Positions 45,791 through 57,724 are shown, counted from the first letter of the stretch. The stretch: DNA of 64,000 bases from Eustoma russellianum (GCA_036186865.1 AP025057.1:26825258-26889257); one strand, 5' to 3'. Notes: a model not told the origin generated them from the sequence alone. Numbers and translations: made by a program.

Positions 45791-45987
45791 TGTTGGAAAA
45801 GTACGTCAAAGTACTTTAAAATATGCTCCAAACTTATATAAAAACATGTATGATGTTGTTTAGGAGATTGAAAGATGATTAGAACACTTTAAACATGTAA
45901 GAAATCACTTGAATCAATCTATGTGTAAGTTGGATCGAACCAAGTGTAAACGACTGCGTCTTAGTGTAGGAGTGATTGTTTCCAACA
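45791..45987 (+). repeat. Chimeric LTR junction between elements G and H
   Basis: 45791-45943 is the start of the G LTR (compare 39464-39614); 45952-45987 is the last 36 bp of the H LTR (GACTGCGTCTTAGTG...GTTTCCAACA; compare 51140-51175). The join is near 45944-45951. Confidence 0.87.
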
Positions 45988-46137
45988 ATCTTAAGACGTA
46001 TTTATTTTGTTCAATTACTTCCTGTACTGTTTTTTTATTTACGCAAAAGCAGTTTCGTACTGATTTGCAGTATTCTTCTACTCATTCTTGAACCTGAGTC
46101 TGTTCTGATCTTTACGTTTTGATCGAACTGAACAGGA

Positions 46138-46660
46138 ATGGAGAACGAAAGCTCGAACTCTGTTCAAGGCTTTAGTGTGCTCACTCCATGTCCGCACCAA
46201 AAGGGGCAAAGAACGTTGCTGCTGCCGGACCGCAGTTCAATACGTTTCCGTTGGCACAAAAAGACTCAGAATAAAGCAAAAAAAAGCAAATCTGGTCGCG
46301 CAATGGAAGACTTGAACCTCTGCAGTGGTGACCGAGTGCAACGCTGGGAAACCCGGGAATGGTGGGTGGACACAGGAGCCACTCGACATGTTGTGCGAAC
46401 AGGGCCATGTTCAGAGAGTACGTGCCCACGACAAACAATGAGCAATTGTTCATGGGAAACTCCAACAGCTCGAAGATCGAAGGATCGGGCAAGGTAATCC
46501 TGAAACTGACTCAGGAAGGGAGTTGACTCTGCAGAATGTGCTGCATGTTCCTGACATAAGGAAGAATCTGGTTTCTGGCGCGCTGCTAGTCACTCATGGG
46601 TTCAAGCTTGTTTTTGAGGCAAACAAATTTACACTTTCTAAGAATGGGGTGTATTTGGGA
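46138..46660 (+). pseudogene. Gag start fused to protease, element H
   Basis: The first codons MENESSNSVQGFSVLT look like a gag start, but within about 60 codons a basic Lys/Ser-rich segment leads to WWVDTGATRHVV, the protease active site (intact DTG). The capsid part is missing, by an internal deletion. After a frame break: LTLQNVLHVPDIRKNLVSG. Confidence 0.78.
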
Positions 46661-46739
46661 AAGGGTATCTTTCTGATAACATGTTCAAATTGAATGTTAT
46701 GACAATTGTACCCAAAAATGTTGCGCCCACCGAGGCTAA

Positions 46740-47660
46740 TAAAAATTGTTCCTCTTCTGCTTACATGCTTGAGTCTTCCTGTTTATGGCATTTTCGTTTG
46801 GGGACATGTAAATTAATAAGTCAGATACAACGAATGAGTAATCTTGAACTTGTTGGCCCAAACTGGACTTTAGTATAAGAAAAATGTCAAATATGTGTTG
46901 AAGCGAAATTAACAAAGCGCCATTTCCTTCAACAGAACGACAACACTGAATCGTTGGAATTTAATCACACAGAGTTGTGTGATTTAAAGTTTGTGCAAAC
47001 AAGAGGTGGTAAAAAGTATTTTGGGAACTTTTATCGACGATTGGCACGATACTGTTATGTATATTGTGCTAAGATACAAAGGATGAGGCCCTTGAAGCTT
47101 TCAAGGATTATAAAAATGAAGTTGAAAAATCCACTTAGGCAAACGAATTAAAACAATTCGTAAGTGATAGAGGTGGCGAATATGATACACGCGTTTAATG
47201 AATTCTGTTTAGAACATGGCATTATTCATCAACAACTGCGTCATATTCACCTCAATCGAATGGTATTGCTGAACGCAAAAATCGTACTCTAAGGAGATGA
47301 TGAATGCTATGTTGATAAGTTCGGGTTTACCTCAGAACTTGTGGGGGGAGGAGAGCAATTCTCTCAGCCAACGTCATTTTAAATAGGATTCTGTTCCAGA
47401 AGACGGATAAAACCCCATATGAACTTGGAAAGGCTATAAGCCTAGTTACAAATACTTGAAAGTGTGGGGGGTGTCCTGGCAAAAGGTTCGCTATAGCTAA
47501 ACCAAGACTAGTTAAAATTGGGCCTAAAACAATTGATTGTATATTCATTGGTTATGCAAACGAACATTAGTGCAATATCGTTTCTTAGTGCACAAATCGG
47601 ACATTCCTGAGATACATGAAAATGTTGTCATGGAATCAAGGAATGCAGTGTTCTTTTGAA
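46740..47660 (+). pseudogene. Copia integrase, element H
   Basis: SSCLWHFRLGTCKLISQIQR (GAG-pre-IN, altered), FVSDRGGEYDT-like (47155-47190), YSPQSNGIAERKNRTL (47250-47295), MMNAMLISSGLPQNLWG (47300-47345), ILNRILFQKTDKTPYELGK and KIGPKTIDCIFIGYA. Frameshifts throughout. Confidence 0.8.
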
Positions 47661-47779
47661 AATATCTTTCCGAAGAAAGGACAAAGACTGTGAAGAAGCT
47701 AGCACAAGTAAGCGAGTGCGTGAGACTACTTCCTCAGATACTAGAGGAACCTCGTCAAAGCAAACAGAGCCACAAAATA

Positions 47780-48620
47780 CCGACGTCTTTTGGACCAGAT
47801 TTTCCTAACCTATATGGTAGAAAATGAGCCAAGGAATTTTCCGAGGCTATGTCAACTCCAGAAGCTCATTCTGGAAGAGGCAATTAATAGTGAGATAGAC
47901 TCAATTCTTCAAAATCACACTTGGGAGGTTGGTGACATTCCACCAGGAAGTAAAACCGCTTGGGTTGCAAGTGGATTTTCAAGAAGAAACTTAAGAGAGG
48001 ATGGGTCTATTGGGGAATTATAAAGCCAGGTTAGTAGCCCAAGGGCTATAGACAGAACAAAGCTTTGACTTCTTGACACCTACTCACCACAGTGACTAGA
48101 TCACTTCTCCATAAGGATGCTAGTAGCCATTGCTGTCAGTCTATGATTTGGAAATCCATCAAAATGGATGTAAAGACTGCCTTTCTTAATGGTGAGTTAG
48201 AGGAAGAAATTTACATGGAACAACCCGAGGGTTTGTCGTTCCAGGACAAGAAGGAAAGTATGTAGACTTGTTAAGTCTTTGTACGGACTTAAACAAGCAC
48301 CCAAGCAATGGCATTTAAAGTTTGATCAGGTAAGTGATGTCAATGACTTCAGGATCAATGAATGCGACAAGTGTGTGTACATTAAGAGCACACAAAATGC
48401 ATATGTGATAGTATGTCTCTATGTAGACGACATGCTTATCATGGGCAGTACTCGTGACATCATCTTGAGTACAAAAGAAGATGTTAACATGAAACTTTGA
48501 TATGAGGACATGGGAGTTGCCAATGTTATTCTAGGAATTAAGATTTTTAGGATGACTGAGGGACGCATATTGTCACAAACTCACTATATTGAATCAGTTC
48601 TGAAACGGTTCAATAATGGA
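47780..48620 (+). pseudogene. Copia RT, element H
   Basis: EEAINSEIDSILQNHTWEV, KMDVKTAFLNGELEEEIYME (48165-48225), SLYGLKQAPKQWHLKFDQV (48273-48330), YVIVCLYVDDMLIMGSTRD with the catalytic YVDD (48400-48460) and GVANVILGIKI. Several frame breaks. Confidence 0.87.
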
Positions 48621-49385
48621 TGATGTGAAACCGGTAAAGACCCCCCGGCTCAGACTTAATTGTGCACTTAAGGAAAAATCGAGGCGAACCTGTTGCCCAG
48701 TTGAAAAGAATTCTCAGCTAATCGGGAGTCTGATGGTACATAACAATTGTACAAGACCAGACTTAGCTTGTTCAGGTAAACAAGTTGAGCAGGTTTACCA
48801 GTAATCCAGTGATGATCATTGGAAAGCTCTTAACAGAGTGATGAGGTATCTGAAATACCAATGTAATCTTGGATTACATTACAACGAGATATCCAGCAGT
48901 GTTGGGAAGGATACTGCGATACAAATTGGATATCAGATAGTAAGGGACTCGAAGTCCACCAGGGGATACGTGTCATTGTTGGTGCTGCTGCTGTGTCGTG
49001 GAAATCCACGAAACAAACATGAATAGCTAGGTCCACTATGGAAGCGAGTTCATAGCGTTGGACAAAGCTGGGGAAGAGGCTGAGTGGCTTTGGAATTTTC
49101 TGGAAGATATTCCGTGTTGGCCTAAGACAATCGCTCCTAGTAGCATACACTGTGATAGTCAGTCAGCTATAGGACGTGCTCAAAGCAGAGCATCTATAAT
49201 GGTAAGCCACGACACATACGTCGGAGACATAACACCATCAAACAGTTGATCTCTAATGGCGTGATTTCATTGATTATGTAAAATCAATGGAGAATCTTGC
49301 GGATCCGCTTACAAAAAGTTTGCCTAGAGATCAGATGTCAAGATTAACAAACGGAATGGGACTGAAGCCCATAATGCAATGAATC
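48620..49385 (+). pseudogene. Copia RNase H, element H
   Basis: QLIGSLMVHNNCTRPDLACS, RVMRYLKYQCNLGLHY, a DSKSTRGYVSL block, KAGEEAEWLWNFL, IHCDSQSAIGRAQS and the end NLADPLTKSLPRDQMSRLTN. Degenerate but in order. Confidence 0.85.
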
Positions 49386-49941
49386 TTTGTAATGGTAACC
49401 CAACCTTACCTGACGTGGAGATCCCAGAATCTTGGTTCAATGGGACAACTAGTTATGAAGGTTCAGTTAGCACTTACTCATTCCGTCTGATAAAAGTGCT
49501 GTCTGCAGAGAATTGTAGGGTAAGCTAAGGCTTTTAATGATGTCCTATATCTTAATGCATCAAGTGGAGTATGGCAGAATACTCTTGATAGGAATCACCT
49601 ATGTAAGTGTGAAGTGGAGCCGCTTCTATGAGAAAGTCTGAGAGGCAAGATTTCTCTAAAACACTTTCTGAAACCAGGTTGTTCATAGGCCAAAACGAAC
49701 CCAACCATGAGAACCAAAAGGGTGTTAAAGGAAATATTGTGTGAGTATCGTTGTCTTGGTTCAACAACAAAGGCTGACTAGTTCAAGACATCAAGTCACT
49801 ATTTAGACGAGTGAATCCGATGGTACATCACTAAGAAAGGTTCAAAGCCAGAAGCTACCTCTTCTGATGCAATATTTCTTGTCTGACTTCTCCTTAGAGT
49901 CTGCATATGCATTTGCATTAAGTTCCATTCATGTGGGGGAT

Positions 49942-51175
49942 TGTTGGAGAATTTAAGGTTTGGGCTTTGGCCATCGTTGGAGATTGGAAGATTTGGACTT
50001 TGGGCCCGTTAAAGATGTTGCAAAACTTGGTTGAGCAACGTACTTTGAGCTTAATGAGTTTCCGAGAATGAAATCAAAAACTAATGAATCCTTAATTATC
50101 TACGTGACGAGTAGTTAATGTTAGGATGTTGACTCACTCAATTATAGTATTGTGTGAATGAGAAATTAATGCTCAAAGTGGATGGAAAATGTTGTGGATG
50201 GGTGATGTGTCACCCTTATGGAGGAATACCACGTTGGATGTGTCCATGTGGTGTAAAAGAGCTTCTGACGGACCATCGATCGATGACATCGATCGATCGA
50301 TGTCACTTCGATCGATCGATGTCATCGATCGAAGTTGATCAGAGAACTTCGATGTTTCTGTCTTACATCAGTCGATCACTTCGATCGATCGATGTATCGA
50401 TCGAAGTAGGACAGAAAGGTGAGGAACGATTCTGACGTACATCGATCGATACATCGATCGATCGATGTATAACATCGATCGATCGGTGTGAGCGATCGTG
50501 TCATCCTGCGGGCAGAATATTTTCTATTTGAGTTGTTATGTTTCAAATATGAAACTAACACTATCCTCCTGTGTAAAATAAGATCAACCTGTTTGATCTA
50601 ACGGTGGTGGGGAGGCAGCTTTGATCTAACGGGCCGGGATTTAAACTGTCTTAACCACTTAACCGAATTTGTTTCCATCTAACGCTCCAGGTTTAAACCT
50701 GCGAATCCATCTTTAATCTAAAGGGCTGAGATTAAACCTTCCTAATCTAGTAGGAGGTTTTATCTACGCCTAAATCAAACTTCGGTTTTGAATCCAACGG
50801 TCACGGTACCTTGGTTCTCCAACCGACTCTCCTATATAAAGAGGGCTAGGGGTGCATTTTAAGAACACACAAAGTTTCAAGCACTCAAAGCTTTCTACTT
50901 TCATAACATCCGAGTCTTGCATATTGGTTCAAGAGAAGTCAGGACGCTCTAAGTTCGAGAGGAGTTCAAGTTCAGCAGTGGACCGCTCAACTGAACAGGG
51001 TACACCGTTGTATCCTGGGAAGACTATTGCTCACACCGGTTGGCACAGTATACCGGAGCAATACGTCTTAAGGACAGAGTCCTCGACTCGCCCCGGGTTT
51101 GAATTTATTCTATCATTCCATACGCACACACTAAGACGAGACTGCGTCTTAGTGCAGGAGTGATTGTTTCCAACA
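49942..51175 (+). repeat. 3' LTR of element H
   Basis: 1234 bp, TGTTGGAGAATTTAAGG...TGTTTCCAACA, preceded by the polypurine ATGTGGGGGAT. The CGATCGATCG cluster is at about 50275-50490, a TATA box TATATAAA at 50833-50840. Confidence 0.9.
50275..50490. repeat. CGATCGATCG palindrome cluster in LTR of element H
   Basis: The densest cluster in the window: about ten CGATCGAT units within 215 bp, including ACATCGATCGATCGATGT and CTTCGATCGATCGATGT. It lies in U3, about 340 bp upstream of the TATA box. Confidence 0.9.
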
Positions 51176-52361
51176 TTTCCTACGCAAGTGAAAGAACGAA
51201 ACACAAAAGGCCTCAGTTTCCAACCGTATAATTTGTCTGTTACCACCATCTACCCTTTTTTCCAAATAAAAAAAATAAAAAAACTACAGCGGGGCAGGCG
51301 ATTGGAAGTGATTTTCTTGTGAAACGCAGGACCTCCCTCGTTATGTTTCAGGTTTGGTAAAATCATTATCCCTATCCAACCCCAAATCCAAATATTGATC
51401 CAACCCCATTCAATGGTTCAAGATTGGATCAGGTATACACAGAATTGAAATTTTACCATCCATAATCATGGGCATATAGGGTCTCTCTGTCAATGATAAC
51501 GCTGGTCAAACCCCTTTTCACATGTCCAATAAGTCTATACTTGTAGCAAAGTGTGCAGGCTGTTTGTATCGAAAGTGTATTTCACGTAACGTGCTATTCG
51601 CATGAGCATCTTTTCTCTTCCAAAGGGAGATTTAGATGGAGAGGAACCGATATACGTGAATACCAACGTCCAAGAGTATTCTTGTCATGCAGCATCTAAG
51701 CTTTTAAAACACCCATTTTGTTCCCGGGGAAAAAAACTTATGCTGCTCTCATGTTCATCATGCGCATATGTAGATTCAATATAAAGGGCATTCACGGTAT
51801 GTTAGGTTCTTGCGCTTGCACGGAGCCTAGAAAAAGGATAGATCGCGAATATGAAGCTTTATCCTAAACTCTAAACCTTAAACTCTAAATCTTATGTATC
51901 AAAAATGAGCGTATGTTAAAATTAACTTTAGAAGGAAGGATATCACCATCATAATCAATAGGAACTAGCGTTGTCTTTTAAAAGATTATGGTCCAATACA
52001 AATGATCCTCCCTTTACCAATTTCTTCAGTAAATTGTAATAAAAACAAGTCACTTAGTAATGGCTTCATCTCAATAGCGGATCCAGAATTCTTAAATAGA
52101 ATATGCACAACTTAGAAGAAAGAACATCTAAACGAAAAAAAGAAAGAAAGAAACATTAGAAACTTTGTTCCATAAAAACAATCCATTATAAGTAAAAATC
52201 GATATTGTTACAGTGCATTCACATTTTAAAGTGCACAAAAAAAAACTCATATAACGATGACGAATGTTATGAAGTATTTGCTTTCTAAATAAAACATGAT
52301 TTCGAGATAATTTTTTCTTTTTTTTCCTATCTTACTGACAAGTTCATATTAACTGTAAGTC
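51176..52361. other. Unassigned intergenic sequence
   Basis: AT-rich between the ends of H and B. No recognised gene, LTR or repeat; a short frame at 51602-51784 shows no family features. Confidence 0.5.
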
Positions 52362-52366
52362 AACTT

Positions 52367-53745
52367 TGTTGGATTATAAAATGTTTTGATGATGCTAAAA
52401 GATGTTTTAAAAAAGGCTAAAATGGAATTTCGCATTTTGAGTTTGAAGCAAATTGAGAAAAACACATTGCAAGACGTAAATCTCTCATGGATCGGTTGAA
52501 GTATACATCAGCCACTCAGGGAGGCACATGGATCGATCCATGTGAAGTTTTGTAAACGTTGGAGCTCTCAGATCCACGTCAATCTTTCAGCCAAGAGACG
52601 CGGATCGATCGACGTGCTTCTGAGAGACGTCAATCTCTCACCCCAAAGAGACATCGATCGATCGACGTCATTCTGAGAGACGTGGATCTCTCAGCCAAGG
52701 ATACGTCGATCGATCGACGTACTTCTAAGAGACGTCGATCTCTTAGCCAAGGAGACGTCGATCGATCGACGTCATTCTGGGAGACGTCGATCTCTCAGCA
52801 CTGGCACGTGGATCGATCGACGTCCCAAGAAGTCAAAATTTTTGAACGTTGGAACAAAATCCAAGGGAGATCTATGATGTTTTCTCTCTCCAATCTTGCT
52901 CAAATCTCTTGTGGACTTTAACCCAACATACTACATGTTTCCTTGACTATTTTAACCATGTCTAAGATTCTCTAGGGTGGCTATTGAAGATCAAATCACT
53001 CCATAGGGTGGCTAAAGACTATTTGGACATTATCTTGACATTTTGTGAAGATGAAGGCTTGGTGGAGAGCCTCAAAAACGTGGTCAACTTTATCTATAAA
53101 TGGGAGAAGCTTGGATGAGGCAAAAACACACTTTCAATATCATCTAGCTTCATTTTTCATCGTTGTATAGTTCTCTCATAATTGTAAATTTGCTTAAAGC
53201 TTGTTTAGCTTTTCTTTGTTCTTCATTGTTGTATATTGAGAGATAGAGAGTCAAGCACAAGAGGAACCATAAATATTTGATCTCTTGCTTGTGCTTAGAC
53301 TAGTGAGAAAGTGTGAACCTTACTATATTTCTTCAACCCACTGTGAAAAGTTCTTGAGGGAACTTTGTTGAAGTTGTGAGGTAGCAAGAAGTTGTTCTTG
53401 CTAAGAGCTGTAGTTGCTGTAGTTGCATAAGTGTGATTTGTGCAAGAAGTTGATGTTGTTGTTGCTTACACTAAGGTGTTAGTATAAGTGTTTCTGTGGT
53501 TGTTCTTATTGTCTTTAATAAGAAGAGTAGTTGTTGAAAATCCACTTTGGTAACAAAGTGGTAGTGGAGTAGAATCATTTACGATTCGAACCACTCTATA
53601 TCCGATGTAATCATTCATTACTTCTCATCTCCCATTCTTACTCTGATTTTGAATATCTTTTGAGTTGAGTCACATAAGAAAAATTCCGCAAAAGTGTCAA
53701 ACACTCTATTCACCCCCCCCTCTAGAGTGTATTTTGAACCTAACA
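52367..53745 (+). repeat. 5' LTR of element B
   Basis: 1379 bp, TGTTGGATTATAAAATG...GAACCTAACA. Palindrome array at 52565-52826, TATA box TATAAAT at 53095-53101 about 270 bp downstream of the array, a long GTTGTT-rich U5/R region. Confidence 0.95.
52565..52826. repeat. 52-bp tandem array with CGATCGATCG palindromes, LTR of B
   Basis: About five units, period 51-53 bp, each with GAGAGACGTCGATCTCTCAG followed by a GACGTCGATCGATCGACGTC core. Both halves are inverted repeats. Confidence 0.9.
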
Positions 53746-53747
53746 AT

Positions 53748-53760
53748 TGGTATCAGAGCC
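53748..53760 (+). promoter_or_regulatory. Primer binding site of element B
   Basis: TGGTATCAGAGCC, exact complement of initiator tRNA-Met 3' end, 2 bp after the LTR. Confidence 0.93.
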
Positions 53761-53808
53761 TAACTTTGATTGGTTGGCCTATCTCTACAAGTAGCAAGGT
53801 TAAAGATC

Positions 53809-55610
53809 ATGGCAATGACAACCTCAACCGCAACCTCTTCATCTCACACTTCATCTCCTAAGCCTACTGCACTATTTTCCGGATCAAACACTAAAGCACC
53901 TATGTTTGATGCCCAAAATTATTCTTTGTGGAAATTTCGAATGATCAATCATTTGAAAGGCTGTGGATTTGATATATGGAGCACTGTTGTCAAGGAATTG
54001 AAGTTCCTATGATTACCAACTCAAAGGGAGAATCAATGTTCAAAGATAAGGATGACTACACCGACGAAGAGAAGATAAAATTTGCCATAAATGGCAAAGC
54101 ATTCGATATTCTCTCATGTGCTCTTACCACTACTGAGCTCATAAGACTTCAAGGTCTTGAAACAGCTCATGAGGCATGGAAAAGGCTTGAAATGATAAAT
54201 GAAGGAACTGAGCAAGTAAGAATGGCCAAAAGACTCATGCTCATGAAGGAGTATGAGATGTTCGGAATAAAAAGCGATGAGAAGATTGAGGAGACTATCG
54301 ATCGATTCACACGAATAGTGAATCAACTCTCTATGGTGGACAAGAAAATCTCAAACGAAGACCTTGTCTCAAAACTCCTCAACTCCTTGCCAAGAGAATG
54401 GACACCTAAAGTCACCGCCATCACCGAATCAAAGAATCTCAAGACTCTTACCCTTGATGAGCTATCCGGTAATCTTCTTTCTTATGAAATTCTTATTGAC
54501 GAACAAAATAGGATGAACCCTATCAAGCCCACACAAACATCACACAAAGGATTGGTGGTAGAATCCGATGAATCGAATGAGGAAGTTGCCCTTCTAGTAA
54601 GCAAATTTAAAAGAATGGCAACTAGAAACAAAGCTCAAGCAAGAAAGTTTCTCAAAAGACCATCTAAAGAAAAGGAAGCAAGTGAAAACTGCTATAGATG
54701 TGGTCGACCCGGTCATTTCATTGCCGATTGCCACGTAAAAGAGCCGCAAAAGAAAGAGAAGAAGGTCTTTCCTCAAAAGAAGAAAGCCCTCAATGCGGAG
54801 GTAACCACGTGGGATGATCTCCTTTCCGAATCGGAAGGAGAAGAGAGTGAAGATCAAGGTGTTGGACTTGTTACAATAGTTGACAATCCAAAGATTCAAC
54901 ATACTTGTCTCATGGCAATTGAAGATGATCTTGAGGTAAATTCTAATCCTTCAAATTTGCATGATGAAATAGGAGATTTTCAAGATTACTTTGAAAAATT
55001 GAATTTAAAATATAAGCATTTGAAGAAAGAGTTCAAGAAATACATATTAGAAAATAAGAGCTTGCATAAAACCGTAGCTCTTGAAAATGTAGAAATTAGA
55101 AAAGAATGTAAAAAACTAAGGTTAGACTTGCAAAGACTAACAAATGGTAAAAACAACTTAGACATACTACCTGGAAATCAAAGAATCGGAAATGATAAAT
55201 CCGGTTTAGGATTTAATTCATCACATTCTTCCATTAAGCCTAAGTCTTTAAAGAAAAAGGCAAACAATAGAAAAACAAAACAAAATTCATCACCTTTTAA
55301 ACCAAGGCATGTACCCAGTTGTTTCCATTTCAACAAAGTAGGACATGTGAAGAATGAATGTAGAGCTAGATTTGGAGGCATATATGTTTGGAAGCCTAAG
55401 GGCCAACAAACTAACCCTAAAGGACCCAACCATCGAAGGGTACCAATGCATAAATCTTTTGGTTTTGTAGGCTCTCAAGATAAATGGAGTAGCCAAAGAA
55501 GAAGGAACCTAATGGCTTATGGACAGCGGATGTTCAACGCACATGACCGGAGACAAGACGTTGTTCACCGAGCTCAAGCTCTAAGATGGTGGAATGGTGC
55601 ATTTTGGTAA
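53809..55610 (+). pseudogene. Copia gag, element B
   Basis: Start MAMTTSTATSSSHT at 53809. A 1-bp deletion near 53993 (CAAGG where A has CAAAGG) breaks the frame after WSTVVK; the rest is open to 55610 for over 500 codons. Seen: UBN2-type domain, CYRCGRPGHFIADCH knuckle, the acidic WDDLLSESEGEESED, a coiled-coil-like stretch (about 54970-55150), and a second knuckle that has lost a Cys (CFHFNKVGHVKNEC; A has CFHC). It overlaps protease in another frame. Confidence 0.92.
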
Positions 55611-55975
55611 TCGGAGAGCCAAAATCCTTGGACATGGAGAAATTTGTAACTCTTCTTTTACTATTAATAATGTACTATATGTAGAAGGGCTTAAGTATAA
55701 TTTGATAAGTGTTAGCCAACTATGTGATGCTAATTTTCAAATTGAGTTTGTGAAAAGAAAATGTGTTGTGAAAAAGAATGATAAGATTGTTTTTGAAGCT
55801 TTATGTAAAAATGATGTTTACAAATTTAGCACACATGATTTGATATCACAAAATGTTTCTTGCCTAGTTGCCAAAAATGATTTGACCCAACTATGGCATA
55901 GACGACTTGGACATATTAGTTTTAAAAATTTCAAGGAGATTTGCAAAAATGAAAAGTCCAAGGTCTTCCAAAATT
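55510..55975 (+). pseudogene. Copia protease and GAG-pre-IN, element B
   Basis: Protease active site WLMDSGCSTHMTGD (55510-55560) in the +1 frame relative to gag; a TAA lies immediately before it and another before DGGMVHFG. Then LGHGEICNSSF, LYVEGLKYNLISVSQLCD, and LWHRRLGHISFKNF. Ends in a frameshift near 55950. Confidence 0.85.
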
Positions 55976-56158
55976 AAATTTCGAAAACCATGGCTTATGT
56001 GACACTTGTCAAAAGGCAAAGATTGTAGTGAAATCTCCACCACCAAACCTCTATAATTACTTCATATGGATTTGTATGGCGATATTGGGACGGCAAGTCT
56101 AAGTGGAAAACATTACACCTTTGTGGTGGTAGATGACTTCTCTGGGTACACTTAGGCA
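55976..56158 (+). pseudogene. Broken start of integrase, element B
   Basis: Remnant of the integrase zinc region and core start, readable across breaks: NHGLCDTCQKAK, LHMDLYGDIG, GKHYTFVVVDDFSGYT, then a TAG near 56153 where A has TWVMFLAKK. Confidence 0.82.
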
Positions 56159-57724
56159 TTGTTCTTAGCTAAAAAGAATGATGCATGCCAAGAATTTATA
56201 AAGCTTTGTAAGAGATTAGAAAATCAAAGAGAAGACACAATTAAGGAAATTAGAAGTGATAAAGGTGGTGAGTTTGATGGAGAATTTCAAGAAATTTGTG
56301 TATCCAAAGGGTATGGACACAATTTCTCGGCTCTAAGAACTCCTCAACAAAACGGAGTTGCAGAAAGGAAAAATAGAACACTTCAAGGAATGAGTAGAGC
56401 TATGTTAAATGAATTTGATCTAACTAAGTATTTTTGGGCCGAAGCGCTAAACACCGCTTGTCATGTGATCAATAGAGTTTATTTGAGACCATCTCTCAAA
56501 AAGACTCCCTATGAGCTTTGGAAAGGTAGAATACCAAATATTGGTTATTTCAAAGTTTTTGGTTGTAAGTGCTTTATACTTAACGCCAAAGATAACTTGG
56601 ATAAACTCGATTTCAAAGCGGATGAAGGAATCTTCATTGGTTATACTCAAAATAGCAAGGCATTTAGAGTATATAATAAAAGGAGCATGAGAGTTGAAGA
56701 ATCAATTCATGTCAAGTTTAGTGAACTCAGTGAGGATAAATCAAACATTAATGATGATGATGATGATGAAATAATTGAAGTAAGCCACATAGAGAAATTT
56801 GAGAATCCAAAAGGTAATATTGTTATTGACCTTAGGATTGATCCCCTTGAACCTAAGGTTGAAGACGAAGAAGCAGGAGGAGATACATCAAATTTACCGG
56901 ATTCATATAAGTATAGGAAAGATCACCCTAAAGAGTTAATATTACGTGAAACTAGCCAAGGCATAATGAATAGGAGGAAATTCAATGAAAATGCCTTTAT
57001 TTCACAAGTTGAGCATAAAAATATAAAAGAGGCAATAAATGATGAAGGTTGGGTATTAGCCATGCAAAAAGAACTAAATCAATTTGAAAGGAGTGATGTT
57101 TGGGAATTAGTTGCTAAACCTAGTGATCATCCCGTAATTGGCACTAAATGTGTATTTAGAAACAAAATGGATGATAAAGAAAACATCACTAGAAACAAAG
57201 CTAGGTTGGTAGCTCAAGGATATAGGCAAGAGGAAGGCATAGACTATGATGAGACCTTTGCCCCCGTAGCTAGGTTAGAAGCTATTAGAATGCTATTAGC
57301 ATATGCATGCTATAAGGATTTCAAACTATATCAAATGGATGTGAAATCCGCATTCTTGAATGGAATAATTCAAGAAGAGGTGTATGTGACTCAACCTCCG
57401 GGGTTTGAAAATCATGATTATCCAAATCATGTATTTAAACTCAAAAAGGCCCTTTATGGACTTAAACAAGCTCCTAGGGCTTGGTATGATATGTTAAGTA
57501 ACTTCCTACTTGAAAATGAGTTTTCAAGAGGAAAAGTCGACACTACTCTTTTTATTAAAGAACAAGAAAACCATCAATTGCTCGTTCAAATTTATGTAGA
57601 TGATATTATATTTGATGCTACTAATGATTCTCTTTGTGAGCATTTTGCAAAATTGATGGAAGGAGAATTTGAAATGAGCATGATGGGTGAACTCAACTAC
57701 TTTCTTGGTCTTCAAATCAAGTAA
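56159..57724 (+). pseudogene. Copia integrase core and RT, element B
   Basis: 521 open codons. IN: IRSDKGGEFDGEFQEIC, HNFSALRTPQQNGVAERKNR, FWAEALNTACHVINRVY, FKVFGCKCFILNAKDNLDKL (the site where A has the MITE). Acidic linker with DDDDDE. RT: KARLVAQGYRQEEGIDYDET, FAPVARLEAIRMLLAYA, YQMDVKSAFLNGII, ALYGLKQAPRAWYD, QIYVDDIIFDATN (YVDD intact), MMGELNYFLGLQIK, then TAA at 57722-57724 where A has Gln. Confidence 0.93.

Larger units (their letters stand above)
39464..45943 (+). mobile_element. Copia element G, 3' LTR truncated, carrying a solo LTR
   Basis: Plus strand. The 5' LTR starts at TGTTGGAAAAGTACGTC; gag, PR, IN, RT and RH follow, all with many stops and frameshifts. The 3' LTR starts at 45791 after a GTGGAGGAT polypurine tract but is cut after about 153 bp, where element H sequence begins. 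A solo LTR lies in RNase H (43971-45154). The 5-bp left flank is TACAC; the right copy is lost. Confidence 0.88.
45952..51175 (+). mobile_element. Copia element H, 5' LTR nearly deleted
   Basis: Plus strand, same broad family as G. Only the last 36 bp of the 5' LTR remain. Most of gag is deleted; PR, IN, RT, RH and a complete 3' LTR (49942-51175) follow. Heavily mutated. Since the 5' LTR is lost, the insertion site duplication cannot be checked (right flank TTTCC). Confidence 0.85.

Noticed and set aside
50275..50490. Regular palindromic repeats that resemble a CRISPR array
   Set aside because: Plant nuclear context, no unique equal-length spacers, no cas genes, and all arrays lie inside LTRs.
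39464..51175. G and H as one single large element
   Set aside because: Two complete sets of PR, IN, RT and RH occur in series and the LTR starts and ends differ; the hybrid LTR is better explained by a deletion.
52559..52921. ORFs rich in RS/DR repeats (also 6615-6890, 50154-50435, 60881-61214)
   Set aside because: They are translations of the CGATCGATCG arrays; the peptide repeats follow the DNA period and no start context or family supports a gene.
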